A stretch of DNA of 57,129 bases from Desulfobacula sp. (GTDB lineage Bacteria > Desulfobacterota > Desulfobacteria > Desulfobacterales > Desulfobacteraceae): assembly GCA_013792075.1 (NCBI GenBank), contig VMSR01000077.1, positions 1-57,129 of the forward strand, read 5' to 3'. The position numbers were made by a program, and so were the translations under genes. Below the pieces are notes generated by a model. It ran no database searches. It saw only the letters and a program-made list of their open reading frames with translations, and was not told the DNA's origin. Shown here piece after piece: positions 45,769 to 52,625 of the stretch. Each line of letters begins with the position of its first letter. Position 1 is the first letter of the stretch.

Positions 45769-46224
45769 TTAGGCCTCAAAGATACCGATTTGCGTCATAT
45801 AGGCCGTTATCTCCCGGACGGTCTGCCGGATCAACGCCACATCAGCCGGAACGATGAAAATGGTATCATCTCCGGCCACCGTTCCCAGGACCTGGTCAAA
45901 CCCATGGTCATCAATGAACTTGGCAACGGTGTTGGCGGTCCCCGGCCGGGTCTGGATCACGATCTGATAGCCGTTGTCCGCAATTTTGTTGACCAGGGAA
46001 TCAAAAAAGCCCATGTCCTTGAGCCCGGGTTCAGGCGGTGCCGGGGAATAAACCACATTGCCTTCCCTGTCCTGGCCTTTTACGGCATTGATCTTTTTCA
46101 ATGCCCGGGAAACAGAAGACTGGGTGGTGTGCACCCCTTTTTCTCCCAGGGCCCGGACAAGCTGGGCCTGGTTCCCGGAAACCCCCTGGGAGAGCAGTCG
46201 GTTCAATTCAGCAGAAATGGTCAT
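45769..46224 (-). CDS. argR: Arginine repressor ArgR
   Basis: A 151-aa ArgR. The N-terminal winged helix (1-70) contains QSSVSRALKKINAVK and the C-terminal hexamerisation/arginine-binding domain contains GTVAGDDTIFIVP, where the paired aspartates bind arginine. It represses arginine biosynthesis. It is divergent from argG across a 193-base region with several TGCAT-type palindromes that are probably its own operators. The AcsE-like gene follows it directly. Confidence 0.93.
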   Translation of the reverse strand: MTISAELNRLLSQGVSGNQAQLVRALGEKGVHTTQSSVSRALKKINAVKGQDREGNVVYSPAPPEPGLKDMGFFDSLVNKIADNGYQIVIQTRPGTANTVAKFIDDHGFDQVLGTVAGDDTIFIVPADVALIRQTVREITAYMTQIGIFEA

Positions 46225-46271
46225 GGCAATTATTCATTTTTTTTATATTTATGTAAAAACACCCCAATTCA

Positions 46272-46317
46272 TTCATATTTATGCATATATTTACGCATTA
46301 TCTGCATTTTATACATA
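46272..46317. promoter_or_regulatory. Probable ArgR operator cluster
   Basis: Three AT-rich imperfect palindromes with TGCAT-like half-sites lie in tandem: TTCATATTTATGCA (46272-46285), TGCATATATTTACGCA (46282-46297) and TGCATTTTATACATA (46303-46317). They sit between argR and argG, next to a TTGACT box (46323-46328) with an 18-base spacing to ATTAAT that could drive argG. Confidence 0.55.
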
Positions 46318-46417
46318 AACCCTTGACTATTTCAAGATTTTTCTGCATTAATAACGGTCATGATATAAAGCCAAAAACTTATAAATAAATATAAAAACCA
46401 ACGTTTAAGGAGATAGT

Positions 46418-47644
46418 ATGTCAAAGGGAAAAGTAGTTCTGGCCTATTCAGGCGGACTGGACACCTCGGTTATCTTAAAGTGGCTGCTCGAACAGGGATA
46501 CGAGGTCATTGCTTACATGGCCAACATCGGCCAGCAGGAAGATTTTGATGCGGCCCGGAAAAAAGCATTGCAGATCGGGGCGTCCCAGGTATTTATCGAG
46601 GACATGAAAAAAGAGTTTGTCACGGATTATATTTTTCCGGTGTACAAAGCCAATACCGTCTATGAAGGCCGCTACCTTTTGGGAACGGCCATTGCAAGGC
46701 CCATTATCGCCAAACGCCAGATTGAAATTGCCAAGGAAGTGGGCGCCCAGTTTGTTTCCCACGGGGCCACAGGCAAAGGAAATGACCAGGTGCGGTTTGA
46801 GCTGTCCTATTATTCCTTAAACCCCCAGATCAAGGTCATTGCGCCCTGGAAAAACAAGGAATTTCTCAACGCCTTCAAGGGCCGGACCGATCTATTGGCC
46901 TATGCCGAAAAACACGGAATCCCCACCAAACAGTCTGCATCCAAACCCTATAGCGAGGATGACAACCTGCTCCACATTTCCCATGAAGCAGGGATATTGG
47001 AAGATCCGGGCCATGTGTGCGACGAAAGCATCTATTCCCACACCGTCTCCCCGGAAAATGCGCCGGACAAGGCCACCCGAATCATATTGGAATTCAAGGA
47101 CGGCATTCCCGTAAAGGTCACCAACCTGGAAGACAATACCGTGAAAACAGATCCCCTGGAATTGTTTGAATATCTGAACCAGCTGGGACGGGAAAATGGG
47201 ATCGGTCGTCTGGACATGGTGGAAAACCGGTTTGTGGGCATCAAGTCACGGGGGGTCTATGAAACACCCGGCGGCACCATCCTCCATGAAGCCCACAAGG
47301 ACATTGAAGGCATTGCCATGGACCGGGAAGTCATGCGGATAAGGGACATGCTGGCAGGCAAATATGCGGAACTTGTCTACAACGGGTTCTGGTTCAGCCC
47401 GGAAATGGAATTTCTCATGGCTGCCATGGACAAGAGCCAGGAGGTCATTGACGGCGAAGTCACCCTGAAGCTTTACAAGGGAGTTGCCTACCCCATTGCA
47501 AGGACTAGCCCGTCTTCCCTGTACAATCAGGATCTTTCCTCAATGGATATTGCAGGCGGTTACAACCAGGAAGATGCCGAAGGGTTCATTAAAATCAATG
47601 CCATTCGGCTCATGGCCCACAGAAAGATTATCGACAAAAAATAA
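46418..47644 (+). CDS. argG: Argininosuccinate synthase
   Basis: A 408-aa enzyme that joins citrulline and aspartate with ATP in arginine synthesis. The PP-loop ATP site AYSGGLDTS is at residues 9-17, and [15 protein letters not shown] and [18 protein letters not shown] are typical. Length is normal for the type 1 enzyme. AAGGAG precedes the start. The putative ArgR operators upstream indicate arginine repression. Confidence 0.96.
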   Translation: MSKGKVVLAYSGGLDTSVILKWLLEQGYEVIAYMANIGQQEDFDAARKKALQIGASQVFIEDMKKEFVTDYIFPVYKANTVYEGRYLLGTAIARPIIAKRQIEIAKEVGAQFVSHGATGKGNDQVRFELSYYSLNPQIKVIAPWKNKEFLNAFKGRTDLLAYAEKHGIPTKQSASKPYSEDDNLLHISHEAGILEDPGHVCDESIYSHTVSPENAPDKATRIILEFKDGIPVKVTNLEDNTVKTDPLELFEYLNQLGRENGIGRLDMVENRFVGIKSRGVYETPGGTILHEAHKDIEGIAMDREVMRIRDMLAGKYAELVYNGFWFSPEMEFLMAAMDKSQEVIDGEVTLKLYKGVAYPIARTSPSSLYNQDLSSMDIAGGYNQEDAEGFIKINAIRLMAHRKIIDKK

Positions 47645-47658
47645 GGTCTTGGCTATCC

Positions 47659-47731
47659 GTCACCTTGAAGACCATGAAGGGCATGAACAAATTAATTTTT
47701 GTTCCATGTCCTTCATGCACTTCAGGGTGAC
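47659..47731. repeat. Long imperfect inverted repeat between argG and gpt
   Basis: Two arms of about 33 bases (starting GTCACCTTGAAG and ending CTTCAGGGTGAC) pair with only a few mismatches around an AT-rich loop; a TTTT run follows. It can act as a terminator for argG and gpt, but its length and near-identity suggest a small dispersed repeat element. Confidence 0.65.
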
Positions 47732-47742
47732 GCCACAGTCTT

Positions 47743-48225
47743 TTAACGGCCGGCAATGGGTTCCACAAACCGGGCTTCGGAATCCCAGGGGAACAGAATC
47801 CAGGTGTCCTGGCTCACCTCGGTCACATGGGCATCCACCAGGGGTTTGCCGGCAGGTTTCGCATAAACCGTTGCAAAATAGGCTTTGGGAAGCATACGCC
47901 TGACCACCTTTGCCGTGGAGCCTGTATCCACAAGGTCGTCAATAATGAGCAGGCCCTCTCCGTCCCCTTCTATCCCTTTGAGAATGGTTGCTTCCCCCTG
48001 GTTCTGCCCGTCATAACTTGTGATACAAACCGTATCAATGTGGTGAATCCCCAGCTCCCTTGCAATAATGGCCGCCGGGACAAGTCCCCCCCGGGTGATG
48101 GCAACAATGCCTTTCCACGGCGTTTCCCGGTCATGGAGCCGCCATGACAATGCCTTGGCATCCCGGTGGAGCTGGTCCCAGGAAATGGGGTAACTTCTCG
48201 TATATCGATCTTTTGTTTTATCCAT
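47743..48225 (-). CDS. gpt: Xanthine-guanine phosphoribosyltransferase
   Basis: A 160-aa purine salvage enzyme. It shows [10 protein letters not shown], the PRPP-binding [17 protein letters not shown], and the C-terminal WILFPWD, which together are specific for Gpt-type XGPRT. It converts xanthine and guanine with PRPP to their nucleotides, near the membrane in E. coli. It is a single gene, convergent with argG. Confidence 0.93.
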   Translation of the reverse strand: MDKTKDRYTRSYPISWDQLHRDAKALSWRLHDRETPWKGIVAITRGGLVPAAIIARELGIHHIDTVCITSYDGQNQGEATILKGIEGDGEGLLIIDDLVDTGSTAKVVRRMLPKAYFATVYAKPAGKPLVDAHVTEVSQDTWILFPWDSEARFVEPIAGR

Positions 48226-48250
48226 AGGTGTTTGGGCCTCCTTGGCTGTG

Positions 48251-48310
48251 ACCCTGTAAACAGGGTTGAGGAATTAAGTTTTGACTTTTCATCTGCCTGT
48301 TTTATTTTAT
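48251..48310 (+). promoter_or_regulatory. Possible promoter and hairpin before the selenoprotein gene
   Basis: A hairpin (ACCCTG-TAAA-CAGGGT, 48251-48266) is followed by TTGACT (48281-48286) and, after 18 bases, TTTTAT (48305-48310). The match is moderate. The selenoprotein start lies 37 bases further on. Confidence 0.35.
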
Positions 48311-48346
48311 CTGGCAATAAAAGAAAAGATACAAAGGAAAAATACT

Positions 48347-48529
48347 GTGAATGAAATCAACAATGCCTGCCTTGACTGCGGCGGCAAATTATACATCAAA
48401 AAGACCTGAACAAAGGTAAGTCTGTGCTGCAGGTCCTGCGGCAAAAATTTCCCCCAAGACAAATACAAAGATCTCATGGACGACTATCTTGAAGAGCAGC
48501 TGGCCAATGTGCCGGTGAACAGGCTTTAG
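48347..48529 (+). CDS. Dual-CXXC small selenoprotein with in-frame UGA
   Basis: A 60-codon frame from GTG (48347) to TAG (48527-48529), interrupted only by TGA at 48407-48409 (codon 21). Before it lies NACLDCGGKLYIKKT with Cys8-x2-Cys11; after it TKVSLCCRSCGKNF with Cys28-x2-Cys31, then an acidic helix (DLMDDYLEEQL). The protein reads as one small zinc-ribbon or redox domain with selenocysteine between two CXXC pairs. I recall that a family of dual CXXC motif small (seleno)proteins is known, mainly in anaerobes. A hairpin closely like the fdhF SECIS starts 16 bases after the TGA. AAGGA is eight bases before the GTG. A conventional caller would see two fragments. Confidence 0.85.
48425..48443 (+). 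promoter_or_regulatory. SECIS element for UGA decoding
   Basis: An 8-bp stem (TGCTGCAG pairing with CTGCGGCA, including one G-U pair) closes a GUC loop. The apical part GCAGGTCCTGC is almost the same as GCAGGTCTGC of the E. coli fdhF SECIS, including the GU needed by SelB. It lies inside the coding frame 16 bases after the TGA, within the bacterial range. Confidence 0.8.
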
Positions 48530-48882
48530 CCTGCAGCAACTCAAACTGCAATAAAAAAAGCCTGACCCCATATGAAACCACCCTCATTCCAGCAGATCTG
48601 AAGAGGGTGGCATACCAGATCTTGTGGTCTAAAAATTTTAAAAAACGCAATCAATTACAGGGAGAGTCCGGGGTGATTTTTAAACCCCTAAGGGGGTTGA
48701 CTATAGCCAGAGATTTTATCGTGGCGGCTATGCGAGTTAAATTGAAGGCTCACTCGCCTCCCCGAAATAAATCTCTCAGAAGCGTACCAGTAGTGTTCTC
48801 TTTATTTTTTATATGCAAAAAGTTATATTAATGACATATTTGATAATTGGACTCACTTATCTCAATGACCGGATTAGGATTT
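48530..48882. other. Non-coding region with several hairpins
   Basis: 353 bases with no convincing gene. Perfect stems visible: CCACCCTC/GAGGGTGG near 48583-48611, AACCCC/GGGGTT near 48683-48699, ATAGCC/GGCTAT around 48702-48735, GCGAGT/ACTCGC near 48733-48758, and AGAGATTT/AAATCTCT enclosing the last two. Some stems exclude each other. A structured RNA or the worn end of a mobile element are both possible. Confidence 0.5.
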
Positions 48883-49545
48883 TTATTCGTTTGAAATATT
48901 AAAAGGTTCTCTAAAGACTTTCTCCCAGTCATATAATATCGAAGGGGCTAAAGTACTATATCCATTTGATGTTATTAGGGTAAAATATTTGCACGCAATT
49001 TCATTAAGCAAATCCAATGCATCGTATACATCACCATAAGTTGGTTTATTGATTTGGTTCTTTCGGTCTAGATGCGCAATCCTGATGTCAACAAAATCAC
49101 TAACTGTTTTTGAAATCTGATCTAATTCAAGCATATCATGATGAATTTTTTTTTCTGAAATTATATGATTATCGTCACTAAAATTATTAAAGGTTATTTC
49201 TTGCCAACCGTATTCATTGTTTTCTTTTGGATATATTTGTAGGTAAAAATCGTAAGTGAATTGATTGGAACATTTTTCTATTTGGTTCAATAATTTCATT
49301 AAAGAGATGCTATTATCAATTTTCCGATGGCGTCTAATACAAACTGCTGCGTTTACAATAAAGCTCTCACGGACAAAATCACAAAATAATATGCCGTTAT
49401 TTTTTTTAACGTGTTCAAAATTATGATTTACTATTTCTTCGAAGCGCAGATATATTTGCTTATAATCAACAATTTTTTGCAGATCATCTTTGATCAACTC
49501 ACACCATTTGATCCATTTTTTGAATTCATGTTTGTTTAATCTCAT
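48883..49545 (-). CDS. HEPN (AbiU2-like) protein with degenerate RNase motif
   Basis: A 220-aa helical protein. RRHRKIDNSISLMKLL (71-86) and FVDIRIAHLD (151-160) resemble AbiU2-type HEPN proteins. At the place of the RNase motif (Arg, five residues, His) the arginine is Val152 while His158 stays, so catalysis is doubtful. It lies behind another HEPN gene and starts on the stop of a tiny intervening frame (ATGA) with no ribosome binding site of its own. It may be a binding or neutralising partner of the active HEPN protein. Strongly AT-rich. Confidence 0.65.
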   Translation of the reverse strand: MRLNKHEFKKWIKWCELIKDDLQKIVDYKQIYLRFEEIVNHNFEHVKKNNGILFCDFVRESFIVNAAVCIRRHRKIDNSISLMKLLNQIEKCSNQFTYDFYLQIYPKENNEYGWQEITFNNFSDDNHIISEKKIHHDMLELDQISKTVSDFVDIRIAHLDRKNQINKPTYGDVYDALDLLNEIACKYFTLITSNGYSTLAPSILYDWEKVFREPFNISNE

Positions 49546-49661
49546 TTGTGGATACTATCGATAAATTTTTTTATCCAAAAAGAAGCTTCAAAACTTGAAA
49601 ACAATTTGGAGATGGTTTTTAATTCATATTTGTGAATGTGTTTGTTATAATTTTTTGACAT
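49542..49661 (-). CDS. Tiny 39-aa linking frame between the HEPN genes
   Basis: A basic frame (MSKNYNKHIHKYELKT...) beginning inside the last codons of the intact HEPN gene and ending with an ATGA overlap on the next. It may be translated only to couple the two genes. GGGAG lies 12 bases upstream. No family recognised. Confidence 0.3.
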   Translation of the reverse strand: MSKNYNKHIHKYELKTISKLFSSFEASFWIKKFIDSIHK

Positions 49662-50319
49662 TATCAAGCAATCTCCCAAAATCCCTCTCATAAAAAGCAA
49701 TATCTGGTTTCCGATTTCTAAGTTCTGGTTTTTTACCATTCAAAAAAGTTTCAGATAACGTCACTTTTAGGTCATTTAGAAACCAAATTATTTCTTCCAA
49801 TTCGACAATATTAGTTTCAACCCAAAGATCATTCGCATTATCCAAAAAATTTTTGTCCTTATGAGCAATAATCTTATGACGTATTGGGCGATAAACGTTT
49901 TCAAAAATATTTCTGCGTTTAGATACTTCGCCTCTTAGTTTGCTAAAGTCATTTTCAATCGGCTCGTAAGCATCCTCAATATATTTAGATAGCCAAGCGG
50001 GTTCATTACCATTTTGATCAACCATTTTTCGTATTCGTAAATTTTCTGAACTAAAAATATTAATTTCCTTTATACAACATTTTAAAAGATCATCTACAGA
50101 GAAAGCCTTGGTATCAACATCGAAAATACGACCTAATGTTATAAAGAGAGTCACCTGTAGGGAATGTCTTATAATTATCCAGCTTAAAGGCGTTTTATTG
50201 AGGGCTGCGATGAGTTCTTTTTCAGATGCAATTCTATCTCTTAACATTCTCCAAAAGAAATAAGTTGCAAGAATCTTATGAATTTCATTACTGTATTCAT
50301 GATGATATCTCTCGAACAT
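49645..50319 (-). CDS. HEPN (AbiU2-like) protein with intact RNase motif
   Basis: A 224-aa helical protein. The motif RHKIIAHKDKN holds Arg147 and His153, the Arg-x5-His arrangement of HEPN ribonucleases, and the region before it (KRRNIFENVYRPI) fits AbiU2-like proteins. Such proteins commonly cut RNA in abortive infection or toxin-antitoxin pairs. It is first of a two- or three-gene AT-rich unit. A 26-bp perfect palindrome 30 bases before the start is a likely operator. Function is inferred from family and context only. Confidence 0.7.
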   Translation of the reverse strand: MFERYHHEYSNEIHKILATYFFWRMLRDRIASEKELIAALNKTPLSWIIIRHSLQVTLFITLGRIFDVDTKAFSVDDLLKCCIKEINIFSSENLRIRKMVDQNGNEPAWLSKYIEDAYEPIENDFSKLRGEVSKRRNIFENVYRPIRHKIIAHKDKNFLDNANDLWVETNIVELEEIIWFLNDLKVTLSETFLNGKKPELRNRKPDIAFYERDFGRLLDNVKKL

Positions 50320-50671
50320 TTAATTATCCTTTGACTCTCAAATCTCCTGATTTCATTTGAATTCAAATGAAATCCTACCTGAACCAATTAAACTGTTTAC
50401 ACCTAAACTCGTATCAATATTTAAAATTTGTGTAAAGAGGATTCAATTTTATAGAGAATAAATTGATTGATAACTATACGTCCAGTGTTTTTTTGAAAAT
50501 TTATTGACCCTGACTTTTAGCCAGAAGCAAACACCACAATACCCGACAAAAATCATTCATAACTTGATCAAATTAATTTTCGACATGTAATGAAATCTTA
50601 TAAATTAATCGTAACATTATGTTCGGGGAAAATGAGAGGGTTCGTTCAGATATAGGAGATCTCACATAATT
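50320..50671. other. AT-rich intergenic region with a palindromic operator
   Basis: 352 bases between the HEPN gene and the DUF2971 gene. Apart from the palindrome listed separately I see no coding frame of useful length and no terminator. Confidence 0.6.
50349..50374. promoter_or_regulatory. 26-bp perfect palindrome upstream of the HEPN genes
   Basis: GATTTCATTTGAA is followed directly by its reverse complement, with GAATTC at the centre. It has no loop, which suits a dimeric DNA-binding protein better than an RNA hairpin. It lies 30 bases before the HEPN start, a usual place for an operator. Confidence 0.6.
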
Positions 50672-51535
50672 TTAATAATTTCTGTACGGGACAGATGAAT
50701 CGTATGTAACACAGCCCTTAATTCCTTTGGCATCTATAAACCTATCCAAAGAAGCCTTTGCCAATTTGTTATGCGGAGTTGGGCTGTGATAGATCGAATC
50801 AAACGGATTCTTATGCAAATCAAAAGAGATATATGGAATTAACATTGACTTACCAGCACGAAACTCAATCTCTTCTTGGGTAACGAATAATAAACGCCAT
50901 TCTGCTTCTTCATAAAAAGATTTGTGTTTTAGTAAACCAGCAATTTGAAAAAGCATAAATGACAAATGCTTTATACATTTTAGATTATTCTCTGGTGTAC
51001 CCGTGTTTTTTAATAATTGTTGAGCATCCTCCCTTTGGAACCAGAAATCGATGACATCTTCAATTACCCGTGTTTTGTCTTTTTCTTTGTATTGACATTG
51101 TAACAGCAGGCTTTTTCTCTTTGGTAGGGTCGAATTCCATAATTTAGAAGCATTAAAACCAAGGCAAAAACCTATTCCATTGGAACAATACCCCCTCCAT
51201 TGACTAAGCTGGTCTTCCCTTTCAGAGAATGAACAAACATAAGCTTTTAGTATTCCACTATTTAGGATATTCAAAATCGAATCCATTATGGAATTGTCAC
51301 TTCCTGGAATCTGTATTGAACTAAAATTAATTTTTGATTTTTCTAAAACTTTTTCTATCAATACTTGACCATGAGATAATTCTTCTGAATCATTTAGATA
51401 GTGAATATCTGTTGCCCACATTGAATTCTTATCACTGATACCCAAAAAGCCTTCTTGCGATGTATAATGGTAAATGGTTTTTGGCGGTAATTTTCTATTT
51501 ACTACTTCATTTAAATAGTATTCTATTGTCCCCAT
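50672..51535 (-). CDS. DUF2971 protein
   Basis: A 287-aa protein of the DUF2971 family, found in many defence islands and of unproven function. Marks in order: IYHYTSQEGFLGI near the start, MWATDIHYLNDSEEL, VCSFSEREDQLSQWRGY, and near the C-terminus KHKSFYEEAEWRLLF. The arrangement of conserved polar residues suggests an enzyme. I start at 51535 since GGGAGGG lies eight bases upstream; the longer frame from 51574 lacks one. AT-rich, alone on its transcript. Confidence 0.75.
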   Translation of the reverse strand: MGTIEYYLNEVVNRKLPPKTIYHYTSQEGFLGISDKNSMWATDIHYLNDSEELSHGQVLIEKVLEKSKINFSSIQIPGSDNSIMDSILNILNSGILKAYVCSFSEREDQLSQWRGYCSNGIGFCLGFNASKLWNSTLPKRKSLLLQCQYKEKDKTRVIEDVIDFWFQREDAQQLLKNTGTPENNLKCIKHLSFMLFQIAGLLKHKSFYEEAEWRLLFVTQEEIEFRAGKSMLIPYISFDLHKNPFDSIYHSPTPHNKLAKASLDRFIDAKGIKGCVTYDSSVPYRNY

Positions 51536-51574
51536 GGAGAAACCCTCCCTTCCATTAAGAATAATTATTCCCAT

Positions 51575-51895
51575 AAATTGTCATACGATAACAGTATTGT
51601 AAACAGCCTTATGGCATTTCTCTGCGTCACTACCAAAAAAACAATATTTTTGTATAAATCACACTCTGGACTTTGTCTATAACGAAACTCCCCAAACGCC
51701 TGTGTAGCGTGGCAGGCAATCTAGCATATTTAAAATTTTGACTTTAGACAAAAAGCAACTCAATATATGAGTTTACTTTCTGCTCAATAATTTTTAATAC
51801 TTCATTTCATTTGGTCTGGTATTTGCTTTGAAAGTTTAATTAGATAATTACTTGGCAACTTTTTTGGCATTGCAATTAATATAAAGGAACAATTT
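51575..51895. other. AT-rich intergenic region
   Basis: About 320 bases between the divergent DUF2971 and pentapeptide genes. A weak promoter (TTGGCA with ATTAAT after 17 bases) lies shortly before the pentapeptide gene. No other feature seen. Confidence 0.4.
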
Positions 51896-52384
51896 ATGAG
51901 CCGGTTTTCTAAACTTTTCTTATTGGTGATTTGTCTCTCTCTTTTTTGCACTGTCACCGCATTTGATCAGTCCTCGTTATTAAGGTTAAAAACAACAAAT
52001 CAATGTCCTTCCTGCGGCCTGTACGGTGCCGACCTGTCCGGTGCCAAGCTGTCCGGTGCCAAGCTATCCCATGCCAACCTGTCCCATGCCAACCTGTCCG
52101 GTGCCAACCTGTCTGGTGCCGACCTGTCCGGTGCGAACGTTTCCGGTGCGAACCTTTCCGGTGCCAACCTGTACGCTGCAAACCTGACCGGTGCCAACCT
52201 GTCTGGTGCGAACCTGTCCGGTGCCGACTTGTCCCATGCCAATCTGACCGGTGCCAACCTGACCGATGCCAATCTGACCGGTGCCATCCTGCCCGGAGCC
52301 AACCTGTACGCTGCCAACCTGACCGGTGCAACTTGGCCTAACGGTTGCAAGTGTGTTGACAGAAAGGGTTCAAACTGTAAATAA
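51896..52384 (+). CDS. Exported pentapeptide repeat protein
   Basis: A 162-aa protein with a signal peptide (SKLFLLVICLSLFCTVTA, residues 5-22). Residues 43-145 hold about twenty tandem pentapeptides of the A(N/D)LSG type, which form a right-handed quadrilateral beta helix. CPSC lies before the helix, and three cysteines follow it (GCKCVDRKGSNC), probably disulfide-bonded caps in the periplasm. AAGGAAC precedes the ATG. Cytoplasmic relatives mimic DNA (Qnr), but the export signal argues against that role. Confidence 0.88.
   Translation: MSRFSKLFLLVICLSLFCTVTAFDQSSLLRLKTTNQCPSCGLYGADLSGAKLSGAKLSHANLSHANLSGANLSGADLSGANVSGANLSGANLYAANLTGANLSGANLSGADLSHANLTGANLTDANLTGAILPGANLYAANLTGATWPNGCKCVDRKGSNCK
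52025..52330 (+). repeat. 15-bp tandem repeat array in the pentapeptide gene
   Basis: About twenty units of the 15-base type GCCAACCTGTCCGGT, with a few base changes each. Recent homogenisation or slippage is likely because third codon positions are also conserved. Confidence 0.8.
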
Positions 52385-52412
52385 ATTGAAAAATTGAGCG
52401 ATAACCGGGATA

Positions 52413-52431
52413 GGCAGGCCAGTGGCCTGCC
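52413..52431 (+). terminator. Probable terminator of the pentapeptide gene
   Basis: GGCAGGCC pairs perfectly with GGCCTGCC around a 3-base loop (AGT), about 30 bases after the stop. The T-run after it is weak (GGGTTTATGG). Confidence 0.5.
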
Positions 52432-52625
52432 GGGTTTATGGTTAAAATTATAACCACAACTTTTTTTTACTTGCCTCTGATTTTTCTATCTTTCCAGATC
52501 TGTCATGGTGCTTTTTCCAGGAATCTGTATCTGTTAATTGCCTTTTTTCCCTGTTAATCTGACGGACAAAATCACACCCAGTCAATGGGAAAACATCCGT
52601 ATTACAGGGGAAAAGGGAGGAAAAA

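Noticed and set aside
48526-48571. Reading the selenoprotein TGA as a real stop, giving a 20-aa peptide
   Set aside because: Coding signs (a second CXXC, a charged helix, SECIS-like hairpin) continue in frame after the TGA.
52022-52331. Regular 15-base repeats as a CRISPR array
   Set aside because: There are no unique spacers; the repeats are contiguous and in frame.
51954-52350. Repetitive frames on both strands at the pentapeptide gene
   Set aside because: A 15-base repeat is open in several frames by construction; only the frame with signal peptide and A(N/D)LSG units is credible.
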